The translations under genes and the position numbers were made by a program. A model generated the notes under the pieces. That model was not told where the DNA came from. It was given only the letters and a program-made list of their open reading frames with translations, and searched no databases. DNA of 64,000 nt from Micrasema longulum (taxonomy: Eukaryota > Arthropoda > Insecta > Trichoptera > Brachycentridae): contig JAGVSM010002976.1 in the NCBI GenBank assembly GCA_022494885.1, forward strand, positions 62,001-126,000, in the 5' to 3' direction. Below are positions 21,466-33,110 of this stretch, one piece after another; the stretch's first letter is position 1, and each line of letters starts with the position of its first letter.

Positions 21466-21705
21466 TCACGCCATTTCCCCGTAGGGGTAGGCAGAGAGAA
21501 TGGACCGCCACACACGTCTATCTTGGCATACAATCCTCTTCCACATTCACACATCTTGTCATACATGCCCTTCGGTTCTGTCTGCTTTTGACATGACCAG
21601 ACTTAAAATTTTGGTTTATCTGATCATGCCACGTCTTCCTTGGTCATTCTCGTCTCACGTTGCCGTTCATTTTCGCCATTATTCGCCATATTTTCCTTAA
21701 TAAAC
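21466..21705 (-). mobile_element. LINE-E C-terminal coding fragment
   Basis: On the minus strand: GRPRKTWHDQI in a frame shifted from KSRQNRRACMTRCVNVEED, then RSILSAYPYGEMA and a TGA stop at 21466-21468. This is a well-known LINE C-terminal layout (RGRPRxTYxDQI...RRACMxRxMxVDEA...WRSIxSAYPxGxxA). At least two frameshifts separate the blocks. Related fragments end the same way at 30427 and 38535. Confidence 0.88.
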
Positions 21706-21713
21706 TAAAAGAA

Positions 21714-22004
21714 AATAAAATAAATAGAACAACTTTGTTTTTAACCACTAATTTTTATTTTTCACCGACCGGTTTCAAAGCAAACAAGCTTCTTTGTCAA
21801 GGTTTACGTAACTAATGAATTGATTCCTTTTTATTTTATTTCTATCATGTTCACTAAATACTACACGTGGACCCAATAAATCAAGTGGTTTTTTCTTACA
21901 TGGGTGGTACGTAAACCTTGACAAAGAAGCTTGTTTGCTTTGAAACCGGTCGGTGAAAAATAAAAATTAGTGGTTAAAAACAAAGTTGTTCTATTTATTT
22001 TATT
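21714..22004. repeat. Foldback with two identical 97-bp arms and hammerhead-like core
   Basis: Positions 21714-21810 and 21908-22004 are exact reverse complements by eye over all 97 bp, around a unique 97-bp centre. Each arm carries TTGACAA, AAGC with GCTT, and GAAACCGGTCGGT in the order of a hammerhead (CTGACGA, stem II, GAAA, short stem III, cleavage site), with two transitions in the CTGACGA core. The right arm continues into ATAACCACAAAGTTAGTGCTTCAAATATAAAC, shared with 38932-38965. A Penelope-type element inserted head to head fits best. Confidence 0.82.
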
Positions 22005-22049
22005 AAAATAATAACCACAAAGTTAGTGCTTCAAATATAAACTTTATAA

Positions 22050-23247
22050 AAGAAAATAAATTATCGTCAAATATATCCATACTAAAAGAACCATCGATTT
22101 TATTTTTTATTTTATCATTTCTATAGCTTTTAACTACAAAATATTCTCATAAGGAAATACGATGGCGTGGTCTGCTTAAATAAAGACGTCAGCCGCTTTC
22201 TGACAATGCATTAGGGTTCCTATTCATGATCAGGAGTTCCTTGTACGGCACATAACAAAGTCGTAACAGAATACTAGGAAATTTGGACAATGTTACACGG
22301 GAGCTAAGTCAATAGATTTAACTGCGAACAAAAATTGTTGACAGGATTCTTTTGTCACATACTTGAGGAAAATGGATATAATACCATTAAATGGAATAAT
22401 CTGAAAAATAAAACTAATATATTTTTAGTGAACAAAGTTGTAGTAAGCAATCAAAGCATAAACATTGTATGATAAAGATTTTAGATTCACCTTAAAACAT
22501 TCGTACTTTGATCAGGTAATTTTGTTTCTGTAAACGCAGTAATGGATTAAAAAACTCTTTATTTTATGAAAACATGAGGCAATTTAATTTTTTATTTTAA
22601 TGGGAGCTGGCATATAGTCAACAAAATGCAGAAACAAACGATGTTCTGCAACAAATAATTATTTTTAAAAACTGATTTTACAAAATGAAAAAAGCAATTA
22701 TTGATTGAATTTGTTTTGATTTTTTTTTTTGAAATTATGGATAAAAAAAAGTTTTTAATAACTTATTTTTTTAATGTATAGCTTACACATACGTATTGTT
22801 TCTTTTTTTTTACAAACATTTATTGTATTTTTAATTCTGAACTATTATGTTAGCCAAAACATAAAATGCGCAAGAGAGCGATTTTTTCGACTTCACAAAC
22901 GGTTCGTTCCAGAGTCTTGTAAAACCAATATCCTAGCAACCTATATACCTTTCAAGAGTATCCTAGGAGTAAAGTATAATTTAGTTGCCTGGTTTTTAGT
23001 GTTTGGCGATTAAGATAAACGGAAATTATTGAATAACTTAAAAAATATTATGTTTTTAGCATTTAAGATTATACATAATGGAGGGGAATTTTTTAGAAAA
23101 TTTTCCGTAAAACCAAGAATTTTGAAGAAAAAAAAGGCGTTTTGGATAGTTCAGAATTGAATAGATGTTAATTTTCATTATTGAAAGGTATTTTATTAGC
23201 TGCTTTTATATAGACATTTTTATTTGATAATTATTTGATAATAATTT
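22050..23247. other. AT-rich sequence, no gene seen
   Basis: The stretch 22150-22330 is less AT-rich but without recognisable frames. A 79-codon plus frame at 22774-23013 has no motif. Confidence 0.4.
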
Positions 23248-23684
23248 AACGTAGTTATGCAGAAAGCAGCCAGTCCACAATTTCGGAAAAATAAGATATT
23301 GGTGTAATCAACTTCAGGAAGGTCAATTCTATGTTCTGTTTTAAACAGCCAAGTCGTTTTCATACAAAAAACAGTAATAATCACCTTCTAAAAATTTCAT
23401 AATGTCAAAATGTCATAAAAATGAATGTCTCCTCATACATTCAGTTTGTTTGAGGTTTCATTCAATATAAGATCTGGCTGTCATTAAACTCATTAAATTG
23501 GTCATACACAAAGTTGAATTCTTTTTTGTGTTATAAAAAAAACAAATACATGCATTATTTATCATTTGCCAAAGTAAAAAACATTCCAACTGTTATGTAA
23601 ATTTGATTGTTCACTCGTTTCACAAAAGTGCTATTATCTCAGTTTCACTTTTCTATGGCTGGCTGCTTTCTGCATAACTACGTT
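23248..23684. mobile_element. 437-bp element with 26-bp perfect terminal inverted repeats
   Basis: The left end AACGTAGTTATGCAGAAAGC plus AGCCAG (23248-23273) is the exact reverse complement of 23659-23684. The interior is AT-rich and non-coding. This is the structure of a non-autonomous DNA transposon (MITE). The bases just outside (AATTT left, TAATT right) leave the exact ends and the target-site duplication open. No second copy is in this window. Confidence 0.75.
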
Positions 23685-23699
23685 TAATTGTAGTCTGTA

Positions 23700-23929
23700 T
23701 TACATTACATTACCCATTTCGTAAGGCAGACTGAATGATATTTATCATATTTTCCAATTAAAATTAAAGCAACCCTTAATTAGTTAACATAAATTTGAGA
23801 TATAATGTCGCGCTTCATTTACTAATTCAAGAAATAATATTTCTTACGGTAGAATACAAAAGTATAGGTATACACCTAAGTGCGTAAGGTACATTTTTTT
23901 ATATTAAATCAGTACCTCGCTCCGAAGTA
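23700..23929. other. AT-rich sequence, no gene seen
   Basis: Nothing recognised. Confidence 0.35.
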
Positions 23930-24253
23930 AACTCTGTAGCCTGTCGATTACTTCCCTTGCGAAGTAGTTCGGAAGACATTAGCCGCCCCTTTCGGAGAAT
24001 TGGATGGACTTCAGCAATAACGAGGTATGACGAGGATCCCGAACATGGACATGGCGGGGGCAGCTAAACAGCCATCATACGCAGGAGGAAGATAAAGCCC
24101 CTCAACGACCAGCTCTTACCGGCCAATACACTCGACGGAGGGGAACCAGAACCTACCGAGTGCGCGGCCAATGCACAACAGAACTACTTAACGGTGCGGT
24201 CAGACGAGACAAAACAACAGGGAACAAAAAATGAACAAGTACAATGGACTTAG
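23930..24253 (+). pseudogene. Possible LINE ORF fragment, 61 open codons
   Basis: The block is much richer in G and C than its flanks. The plus frame 24068-24253 is open for 61 codons with no ATG and reads RRRKIKPLNDQLLPANTLDG, then EPEPTECAANAQQNYL and KQQGTKNEQVQWT before TAG. Upstream in the same frame after a TAA is DEDPEHGHGGGS. From memory, N-terminal regions of some LINE polymerase proteins carry similar text ahead of a VQWT motif. I cannot verify this here. It could also be a decayed host exon; no clean splice sites were found. Confidence 0.4.
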
Positions 24254-25060
24254 GGGTTAAATTTTTACTTAGCTCGAAACACAAAAATGTCTAATATTGA
24301 TGAAAAACCTGTCAGGTATATGACGATTATTTATTATTTAAGGTTACAAGGCACAACAAAAAGTTCATACAAAAAAAACTAAAGTTGTTTTATCTTACTT
24401 ATTTATTTATTAGACGGCACAAGTGCTTTTTTAAATATAAAGCATTGAGTTTTATTTAAATAGAAATAAAAATAAAAACACGAATATACGTATTACACGA
24501 AAACTTTCTTACTTTTGACTAATTTGGTAAATATTGTCAAAAGCGCAAAAATTATTTTACTCTAAACATTTTTTTTCGCAATCAGCTATTATACAACAGA
24601 AAATATTATATTATGATAAAGTAAGCTACAAACAATAAAACGTATTTTTTAAAAAATAAATTACATCATAATTAAAACATATTTATTGAAACACTATTTC
24701 TGTTGACCTTTCTTGACAAAAAGGAAATTCTTGAAATTAATCCATTAAAAATGTTTTTTTACGTAGAATTACTAATGAACAGCTAGCTAACACACGTGTA
24801 TTCCCCATTACAATACCCATTGTAATAATTTGACCAATGGTTTTTTACCCCTTTTTTAAGAAATCAGACTCAAGAAGGATGGGACAATTAAAAATAATAT
24901 ATACAATATTTAAACTCATTAGAAATATCATTATATCAACTCATTAGTTGACCTGAAATACTTTGTTAATGATCCTTAAGACAAAAATAATTAAATTAAA
25001 TTTACTCGCATATAATTTTGAATTCTCTATCCTTACCGCTGTTTTGTATAAATACATCGA
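24254..25060. other. AT-rich sequence, no gene seen
   Basis: Nothing recognised. Confidence 0.4.
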
Positions 25061-25062
25061 AT

Positions 25063-25200
25063 TTCCTAATAAAGATACCAGTCTCAAAGACGTCGGAAAG
25101 CGATGAAACCGGTCACTGGATATTCCAAATTTGTGGATTAAAGTATCACTCGTCTTTTATTTCTAAAATAAATTGTAATTTATTGGTACAAACACAAGGC
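25063..25200 (+). mobile_element. Penelope-type fragment with degenerate hammerhead
   Basis: ACCAGT at 25077-25082 and ACTGG at 25115-25119 can form stem I. Between them come a degraded core CTCAAAGA, a TCG/CGA stem II and GAAACCGGTC in the expected order. Downstream, ATTCCAAATTTGTGGATTAAAGTATCACTCGTCTTTTATTTCT is shared with 59485-59560 (reverse) and with both arms of 60637-60758. Parts of the CTGANGA core are lost, so activity is unlikely. Confidence 0.65.
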
Positions 25201-26229
25201 CAAACCAAAACAAGGAATATAGGAATCTGGGAAGCTATTGAAGAACTGCAGCCGGTACCAAGAATAAGAACATCATATGGTCAATACTTTCATTTATATC
25301 TTGGACATTAATCCTTTAACAGTCTGCTTAAAAATATTCGAGACTTATCAGAACACTCCAAATACAAGCTAGATATAAAAAATATATTAATTGATGGAAA
25401 TTTAATTTACCCAGAAATTATGGTCGCCTTTTAATCCAAGCTATCTACGGTTAGTTGACATTTGTAAGAATATAATATTTACATTTAAAATAAATGACTT
25501 ACTGCATATTTGTAAGAGTCACTCGGATATCAATTCTCAGTTTCAGCTGACCTAATATCGTATTAAGGACAATGCAGAAATTAAATCACACACCCCCCGT
25601 ATGTACACAATTGATTGCCAAAACTCCTAAATGAATGGTGACAAATTATTGCTAACATTCGTGGATATCAGACATATTGATTAAATCGTTGACAGATGAC
25701 AACCAAGGAAATAGTTCACGAAATCAAGTTCTCACTAGGAAATAAAGTGAACACTAGACAATGTAGTAATACCTTTAGTTACACAGTCAGCCTCAGATAC
25801 AACATGTAGTTCTAACTTAGTCAGTACTCAGTCAGTTCGGTCAGCCACAGTGAGTTCCAACATCCAGTTCAGTGCTTAGTGACTCAATGTAAAACGTCTA
25901 CGCAGCTATTTTTTCTGTTACTCAGTTTAAATGGTATGTAATAATCACGCTTTTAATTTTTGAGACAAGCTATCAATTTTTATACTGAAAACAAATTTTA
26001 GTGAAAAAAATGTTACCAGCCTTATTAAAAAGTTGTGGTTTCATAGTAGTATTGAGAAATCCGGATCTTGCTCTACCTCAAGTTGTTTTCTTTTGTCTAA
26101 TGCGTTTATTTACGATGAAAAGAAAATGGCCCTAAATTATAAATATTTTGATATATCATAAAAAAGTTAATATTTATTTTTTATTAATTTTGTGTTTTGC
26201 AAATCAATCAGTCGACAAAGCTTTAGCTT
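25201..26229. other. No gene identified; some open-frame sequence near 25200-25311
   Basis: The plus frame ending at 25311 encodes IWEAIEELQPVPRIRTSYGQ after the Penelope fragment. I do not recognise it, though coding remnants of the element are possible. 25690-25880 contains imperfect CAGTCAG/TCAGT repeats of no clear role. Confidence 0.3.
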
Positions 26230-26440
26230 ATCTGGCCCCCTTTTGAGCAATTCCAAGCCGAGGTAGCCGAGTTTTATTCCCTGCCCGCCCATCGTAAGAT
26301 GACGGTACTAAACGCCAGCATTAAGTGCACATGGTCGGAGTAATGGCGAAGGTACACGAGACAAGGATAGAAGTAGAATAAAAGTTATCGTAGTCACGGG
26401 GGCTGAATCAGAGCGAATGGAGTGTAACAAACGAAATCAA
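26230..26440. other. Unique GC-richer block
   Basis: CCGAGGTAGCCGAG through GTCACGGGGGCTGAATCAGAGCG is compositionally distinct and has no partner in the window and no open frame of note. Unknown. Confidence 0.2.
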
Positions 26441-27485
26441 TTCTACAAATACTTCTGTAGGTTGAAATTTGAAGCGAAAAATCATGTCACAGCTACGAAC
26501 GTCCAAAGTACAATAATATCATAGCTATATCATGTTACCGCTACCAACTTTTAGTACAATATTGTTGGGTAATTTTTACAACTGGTAACTTCAAAATCAG
26601 CATTTTTGAGTTAACCATTAAAAACACATTTTTGTATGTTTCTGTAATGCTACAAATAAACAAATCGTTCGTTCAAATCATCGTAATATTATTGAAATGC
26701 ATCACGACTTGTCAGGAGCGAATCGTCTAAATAAGCGACTTTGCACAGCTTACCATTATATTCGACTTACGATAATAATGTTCAATGGCAACCTGTCTAT
26801 ACATTCCTACAAAACAAACCGTTTACAAAGTATGTATCATATAGGACATATGGCGTTTGCAGTAGCCGTTTTTAGCATCATTCATTTCAAAAGGACACGG
26901 TCAGTGCTCAATGTTGATATTTTAATAAATCACAATGGAAATATTCGCTAAATGTCATTGTGGTATTTTTTAAATAAACTTATAAACAAGTATTGTATCA
27001 AAATAGTATATAATAAAGCTACGCCCATCGCGTGGTTAGTGAAAATTGTTGTTTTGGTTGATTTTCACAAAACCACAGAAAAAAAATAAATTTATAATTA
27101 TTATATGGGGGGTCCGATGTCTTGCAGGGTACCCACTGGCACAGCGCGGGTTTGAACTGTGCAACTCGGTTATAAGTCTGTATTAAAAAGGTAAGAAATC
27201 TTGTTACGATAAACTCCCTCAGAGACGTGAAAAATGTCAATCTCCAAAGTAGTACATTCCAGCCTACATAAAAATGAGTGAACAAAAAAATATACACCAA
27301 AAATGAATTCAGATAAAATGTTTAACGAAGCAGCAGAAAAAAATATATAAAAAAGAGAATATGTAAAAAAAACTAAAATAAAAGTATTGGAAGTCTCAAT
27401 ATCTAAGAAAAATTTTTTTTACCCGAAACAAGGCTGATTATGATTATATTGGCTTATTTTAAACAGCGTACAGTGTACGATATAT
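26441..27485. other. AT-rich sequence, no gene seen
   Basis: Frames at 26697-26951 (plus) and 27019-27300 (minus) have no recognised domains or splice context. Confidence 0.4.
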
Positions 27486-27544
27486 ATATTTTTATGTAAT
27501 ATTGCAAAAACAATAGTTGAATTTGCAACATTACATAAAAATAT
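27486..27544. repeat. 23-bp stem-loop, one mismatch
   Basis: ATATTTTTATGTAATATTGCAAA at 27486-27508 pairs with 27522-27544 with one mismatch. Isolated hairpin of unknown origin. Confidence 0.75.
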
Positions 27545-28924
27545 GAAAGTAATAATTGTTGTGTAATATACCTATGTGTTAAAAGTTATGAATCTATGGG
27601 CACGTGGAGCAACTACATTAATCATAGTTTGTAAAAATTATAAAACGTTCAAGTATTTTCAATTGTTGGATTTCTTAAAAAATTTAAAAATGCACTCACA
27701 AGACTAGATTAAAAACTGTGGGTTCCTGGCCGTTCTCTAAATCACAAATTACTTCGGAGAACGAAGATTAAAAATCGTTATTCCAAGATTATTAAATATT
27801 CTTCCGAAGACTATTCACATCTAAGATCTCTAAATGAAAATTAAGAAACTCAAAACTATTTTCCTAATTATTATTGTTTTTATGGATAACTTTTATAGCA
27901 CCGTTTTCCTAATATTATTATATAATACCTCAAAGGCACTTTATAAAGTGGTTCTATGAATATTCATTTGATTTTAACTTAAAATTTGTAATTTAAGTAA
28001 AATAATTTATTTTGCCATTATATCCACTTTATAGTTCATTATCAAATGTATTATACATGTGTGTGTGTATAAAATCCCATTTAAAACTATTTACGTTCTA
28101 CAGATAACTCTCTAGAATAAATTGGTAAGTAACTAAAATTATACAACATGTTAATTTTAAATTTGTTCACACTATTCTGCAGAACTAAAAGCTTAATAAA
28201 ATCTGGGCAACGCCAAACAAAACATGTTTTATATCTATAAGCGTATAAAAATAAATGTGATGTTTGTATCTATTTCTTATCGACTTTTTATACGAAAAGG
28301 TAGAAAATCTGACAAAATATGCACAGAGTACATAAATGTCTATTATTTTATGGAAAATCCTCGCATAAAGATAGTATCAAAGAGGCTGTATTCTGAAAAA
28401 CAAATATTACTGACGACGTGAAAAGCGTTTGACGCTCAAAACATGCTAATGCTCTGGCAGGCTTCGGGTGCTTACTTTTCCAAAGGGTACAAAAACCCGA
28501 GAGCTTTTCTTTTTCTTTGGAATTTTCCAATGAAACGAAGAAAAAATGTTTTAGGAGTAGAATATTGGAATATGTATTCTTTATCATACAATAGGAACGA
28601 CAAGAATATACGTGTTCGTGAATATGGGCATTAGAGGTTATTATATTTATTTATTTTTATGTATATATTAAACGTTTAAAATTGTAAGTATGAATAAAAT
28701 AAAAGTTCTAACGCAATCGAGCAGAAAAAATACAAACGAGTCTGAGAAAACTTCCAGGAAAATAGGCAGACGTCGTAAATCATTCATATTAACTCCTTAT
28801 ATTATCGCTCTCGGTCGCAAATAAGCAAAATCCACCAACTGGGTTTTGAAGCTGTCCCTTTTAATTTCGATATCATAGACACGAAGCTTTCCTGACGACC
28901 AGTGGACTTCTATGAGGACTGCTT
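27545..28924. other. AT-rich sequence, no gene seen
   Basis: Contains a short TGTGTGTGTGT run near 28061. Overlapping frames on both strands at 28224-28634 show no recognisable protein. Confidence 0.4.
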
Positions 28925-28953
28925 AAACCATAGAATTAAGAATAGTCCAGAAA
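28925..28953 (+). repeat. Repeat family D, end fragment
   Basis: ACCATAGAATTAAGAATAGTCCAGAAA matches one end of the family D copies at 3401 and 29698 (reverse). Confidence 0.6.
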
Positions 28954-29480
28954 GAGCGTAGAATTATATTTGAAAACATCGGACTGTCTAATAATTCCCC
29001 CACTCCGCCTTACTTTCGCCGCGTGCATTCGTGAAGTCTTAACACAAATTAATGAAAGGGAAAAAAAGTAACCGGTTAATTTCAATAAAATTTCATTGTG
29101 CACGCGTAATCATTGATCGACACAACAGAGTAGATCAGTAAAGGGTCATTTAATAAGAGTAATTGAATTAATGAACTTTGAACTTAAAATTTAAATCAAA
29201 TTTTATTTGACATAAAACGGATATTTTTATATCATGTTAAATAATATTTGTTGTTTTAAAGATAATGTTCAAATGCCCCCCACGGCGTTGTTTAATCTGA
29301 GGTCTAATTTTCATAAATTCTTTCATTAAATGAGCAAAGTAGGGTAAAAAAAATATTACCCTGGCAACACTAACGAAATTTCCATTTTGTTTCTTCGACA
29401 ATCTGACAGATGGAAAAATAATTCAATTTTAAAGTAATGCATTTTTTATATACACATTCATTTACAAATTACAGATAAAA
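28954..29480. other. AT-rich sequence, no gene seen
   Basis: Nothing recognised. Confidence 0.4.
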
Positions 29481-29698
29481 TGTAATTGCATCCTGTTTCT
29501 TTAAGATCCTAGCTGTATTTCTAAACTTTAAAAGGACACAACACGGCATAGTTGAATTCAAATCAGGATTGCGTACTGAGCGACGTCTACAAAGAAACTA
29601 ATAGGTAAAAACGTAAACCTACTCATTTATGAGTAGTTGAGTTGCCTTCTGTTTGATGTGCGTATGCGGTTTCTGGACTATTCTTAATTCTATGGCTT
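29481..29698 (-). repeat. Repeat family D, copy 2
   Basis: Reverse-orientation copy of 3401-3618 over its full 218 bp with scattered differences. It ends directly against the possible Helitron start. Confidence 0.78.
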
Positions 29699-29706
29699 AA
29701 ACTATA

Positions 29707-31289
29707 TCTATATATATAAAAGGCAATGTTCGAATGGTTGTCCTAGACGGACTGAATAACTACCGGGCTGATTTACGTGTGGTTTTCAGATAAATGTACA
29801 TCTTTGCCACGAGAAGGTTCATAGCTCATAAAATCTTTAATTTATTAAGTGCAAATAAAGTTAGGAGCGTAAATGTTTTTTTTAATCCATCACCAGGGTT
29901 GCATTTGCCGAGAATGCGGATACAAAAAAAATGGAAGAAGGTTTTTTTTTAAATAAAAAAGCTGGTTTTTGAATATTTACAAACAAAATTAGTTTTTTAT
30001 GGATCCCAGTCAGATTACTTCATTGAATTCCTTATAATTTCCACCTATTTATTTCTTTTTACTGGGCTTTTGGTTATACTAAAAAATATCAACTGATTTT
30101 TTAAAAATCGCATTCCTGACTCAAGTGCATCCCTGAGCAGAGTTTGACATTTGCTAAAACAATTCTTTATTTGAAAATAATTTATTATTTTATCCGGTAC
30201 CTACTTAAATTCAATACGAATTTGAATATCTACTATTTTTAGATTTGGAATTCAATCATAAACAAATATGTAGGGGCCTACATACCAATGAAAAGTTTCA
30301 ACATGTTTTTTACGTTTATCCGAACGGTTTTTACTAAATATTTTTTAATAAAGTTTTTACGTATTTTCTCTCTGAATTATGGCATTAGAGAAATGTTTTT
30401 TTTTCAATAACAACAAAAACAAACTATCACGCCGTTTCCCCGTAAGGGTAGGGAGAGAGGATAGAATATAGAGTCTAGATCTAGTCTAGAATATAGAATA
30501 TAGAATATAGAGAAGATAGAGTCACATCACTCTATCTTTTCATTCAGATGTCGTTTCCTCTACATTTATAGATCTTCTCATGCACGCGCGCCGATTATTC
30601 ACTTTAGACTTTTGCCATATATATCTTTAAGTATTTGTTGGATTTGGTCATGCCATGTCTTTCTCGGTCTTCCTTTATTTCCGCATCCATGAACATTTGC
30701 ATTGTAAATATTTTTAGCCGTTCTTTCGTTGTCCATTCGCTCTGCATGTCCAAACCAGCGCAGAGCTCTTTTTTACATATTATAAATATTTACAATTGGT
30801 GCATCTCTATATTGTTTCGTTTTAAAAAAAATGGTTTATTAAGGGGACTAGAACCATCCAAACTCGTAAAAAGACACAGTTTTATCTGTTGTCTTCAAGC
30901 GCACGGCGCAATTTTATTCTGATACTTAATCTAAAAAAATAACAAAAACTGTCCAGTTTTGAGGTTCGGAAAACGGTAGAGCGAAAAGTCGATTTTGTCT
31001 ATTCTAACAAAAGGTCTGACATGTAGTTGTCTTTTTTGCACAGTTTCGGGGAAGCGCCTGCAAGACAGTTTCGGGTAAACAATTTTCGAACAGCCATTTA
31101 TCAAAATTCTCTGTCGTCACAATGTATCTAAACCGAAACACAAAAATAATAATGTATACGTACACGTACATATTATCTAATTTAGACTAAATACAATAAT
31201 TGATATCAAACGTTCAATTGTATTCATTTAATCTATTTAGCAAAAACTCGAATCTAGCAATAGCAAAGCATTGCCGGGGTTCAGCTCGT
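29707..31289 (+). mobile_element. Possible degraded Helitron-like element
   Basis: The start TCTATATATATAAAAGGCAATGTTCG, then GACTGAATAACTACCGGGCTGATTT and GAGAAGGTTCATAGCTCATAAAA, resembles the 5' part of arthropod Helitron-type repeats as I remember them. The end near 31250-31289 has a GCAAT...ATTGC hairpin, then CCGGGGTTCAGCTCG, close to the usual hairpin plus CTRR ending but with CTCG. A LINE-E fragment lies inside. No Rep-helicase coding was found. Both ends are decayed, so this is tentative. Confidence 0.3.
30427..30770 (-). mobile_element. LINE-E C-terminal coding fragment
   Basis: On the minus strand: ALRWFGHAERMDNERTAKNI, then NKGRPRKTWHDQIQQILKD, then after decay SPYPYGETA and a TGA stop at 30427-30429. 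This includes the LRWFGH-x-x-RM block missing from the 21466 copy. A young simple-sequence expansion (AGAATAT repeats, 30480-30515) lies within it. Confidence 0.88.
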
Positions 31290-32334
31290 TATTTATAAAG
31301 ATCACCTTCAAACCACCGTCGAATTAGCTGCGCCGATAAATTGTAGTCACATGACTGTATATCACCATCTTAAATCGCTCTACCGCCATTGAAACACAAA
31401 AACCACCGACGGGCTATCCTTTTATTCATATCATTTTCACCGTACACTGCTCAAATATTATGAGAAACTTTAACAGCTTTACTCCCTTGACTAAACGCAA
31501 ACATAAGATGATGTTGAAAATGTTCATCGTCTACGGGACATTCCATTTTAAAGGCTTGTCATCAAATAAAATAATAATACACGAAAACAAACACAACAAC
31601 TTGTAGAGCAGAAAATTTTGTTTTAAATTCAGTATACTCTTTGCCATTTTGTTTTACTTTTGGTGTTCATTTTTCAATTTGAAAAAAACGGACAAAACTT
31701 ATATTTTATTTTTAATTTTTATTTATTAAGGAAAAACAACAGTTGTTATATAAGAATACAAAATATTAAAAATAGAACATACATCCAGTTAAAGTTTTTC
31801 ACAAATATAATGAGAGAACATGTTACACAATAAAGTGACAAATAATATATTATAAACGACATGAGAAAAAAAAGAGCTCGTAAGAAGGTTAAGGGATGAG
31901 GAAATAGAGTAAAGGAGTGGAGGAGAGGGATTTTCATAATATAGTTGACCAATTCAAAATGTTGATATTATAATAAAATAAACATAATTAAAAGAACATA
32001 AACTTATTACACACTGGCAAATGTTTCATTTTACAGTGTTTCAAAAAGTTTTTATTGAAGTCACATAATTTTGTATCAAAAATATCCAAATGGGGACGAA
32101 GTAAATTAAATTTGGAACAGCTACGATAAATAAACGAGTTTTGAACATAATTTTTTTTGAGCAATAAATTATTTAAAAAAACTAATTATTAAACCTTAAT
32201 ACTTTTTTACTCACCTTGTTTTAAACTCATGAAATATTGTTTCATATTATATGAATATTTAATATGCACAATTGTAAATTATAAGATAGTTAATTGTGTA
32301 TTCTGTAAGCGGTTACTCTGAGATAAAAATCCTG
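31290..32334. other. AT-rich sequence, no gene seen
   Basis: 31290-31450 is less AT-rich but carries no recognised frame. The remainder is A/T runs. Confidence 0.4.
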
Positions 32335-32485
32335 AAAAGGGAAATCGAGAAAGTGGTTGGTGCATTTGCCTACCATGCATAAGATTCCGGGCTAGATTCC
32401 TGGCAATTGGTTTTTAAGGTGGTTTTATACAGAAATATAGCACTGACCGAGGACTGGTACCTTACACGAAATACACATTTTTCCC
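32335..32485 (+). mobile_element. SINE-B copy
   Basis: AGAAAGTGGTTGGTGCATTTGCCTACCATGC starts the tRNA-like head, with ATTCCGGGCTAGATTCC in B-box position. The body TTTTTAAGGTGGTTTTATACAGAAATATAGCACTG matches the body at 33030-33075. Confidence 0.7.
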
Positions 32486-32487
32486 GT

Positions 32488-32884
32488 CTGCCGCTCTGTA
32501 GCACTAACTATGCACAACATTATACTTCTTGTTCAAATTATAATATTTTTTTTTATCTATTGATATATTAAACATGCCCCTTAATTTATTTACAAATAAA
32601 TTACGACTTATTATATCTGGCTGCGATACACTCCCATTTGTTTTTTAATGATGCACTCGCTGACACACACCGGAATATTTCCTCTCATACAAATACACAC
32701 AAACAAACCCAATATATATATACGCACACACATATTTAATAATCCAAAATTTCATATGTATATTATTTTATATTATTTAGAAACTTCGCTGGTCTGACTT
32801 TCAAATTTATCTTTAATGTGTAATTTAATAATTGTTGGCTGTATGTTTCTATGAAAGATATCAAATAAATTAAAATAATAAAAT
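32488..32884 (+). repeat. Repeat family C, copy 2
   Basis: Collinear with 15530-15945. It lies exactly between two SINE-B copies, so a SINE-B/family C/SINE-B order was built by successive insertions or family C and SINE-B share an end. Confidence 0.75.
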
Positions 32885-32944
32885 AAAATTGTTGAGATAA
32901 GCTGCAATTGGTCTATTCCGTAACTGCCTGCTGTCAGATGAAAA

Positions 32945-33110
32945 TATTGATAAAGGAGATTGACATAAGTCTGATAAGTGGTTGACGCGTTCACCTACCA
33001 CGCTTGAGATCCCGGGTTCAATAAGTGGCAAATGGCTATAAAAGTGGTTCTTCACTGAAATGGGGCACTGTCCCTGCACTGACACCTGAAGCGTAAGATT
33101 GATAAATTTA
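32945..33110 (+). mobile_element. SINE-B copy
   Basis: TAAGTGGTTGACGCGTTCACCTACCACGCTTGAGATCCCGGGTTCAATAAG holds A-box-like and B-box-like (GGGTTCAATAA) parts, then AAAAGTGGTTCTTCACTGAAATGGGGCACTGTCC. Confidence 0.7.

Noticed and set aside
27019..27300. 93-codon open frame rich in F, L and Y
   Set aside because: The composition is what poly-A/T runs give when translated; there is no signal peptide plus domain pattern and no neighbour support.
28059..28072. TG microsatellite
   Set aside because: Too short to mean anything.
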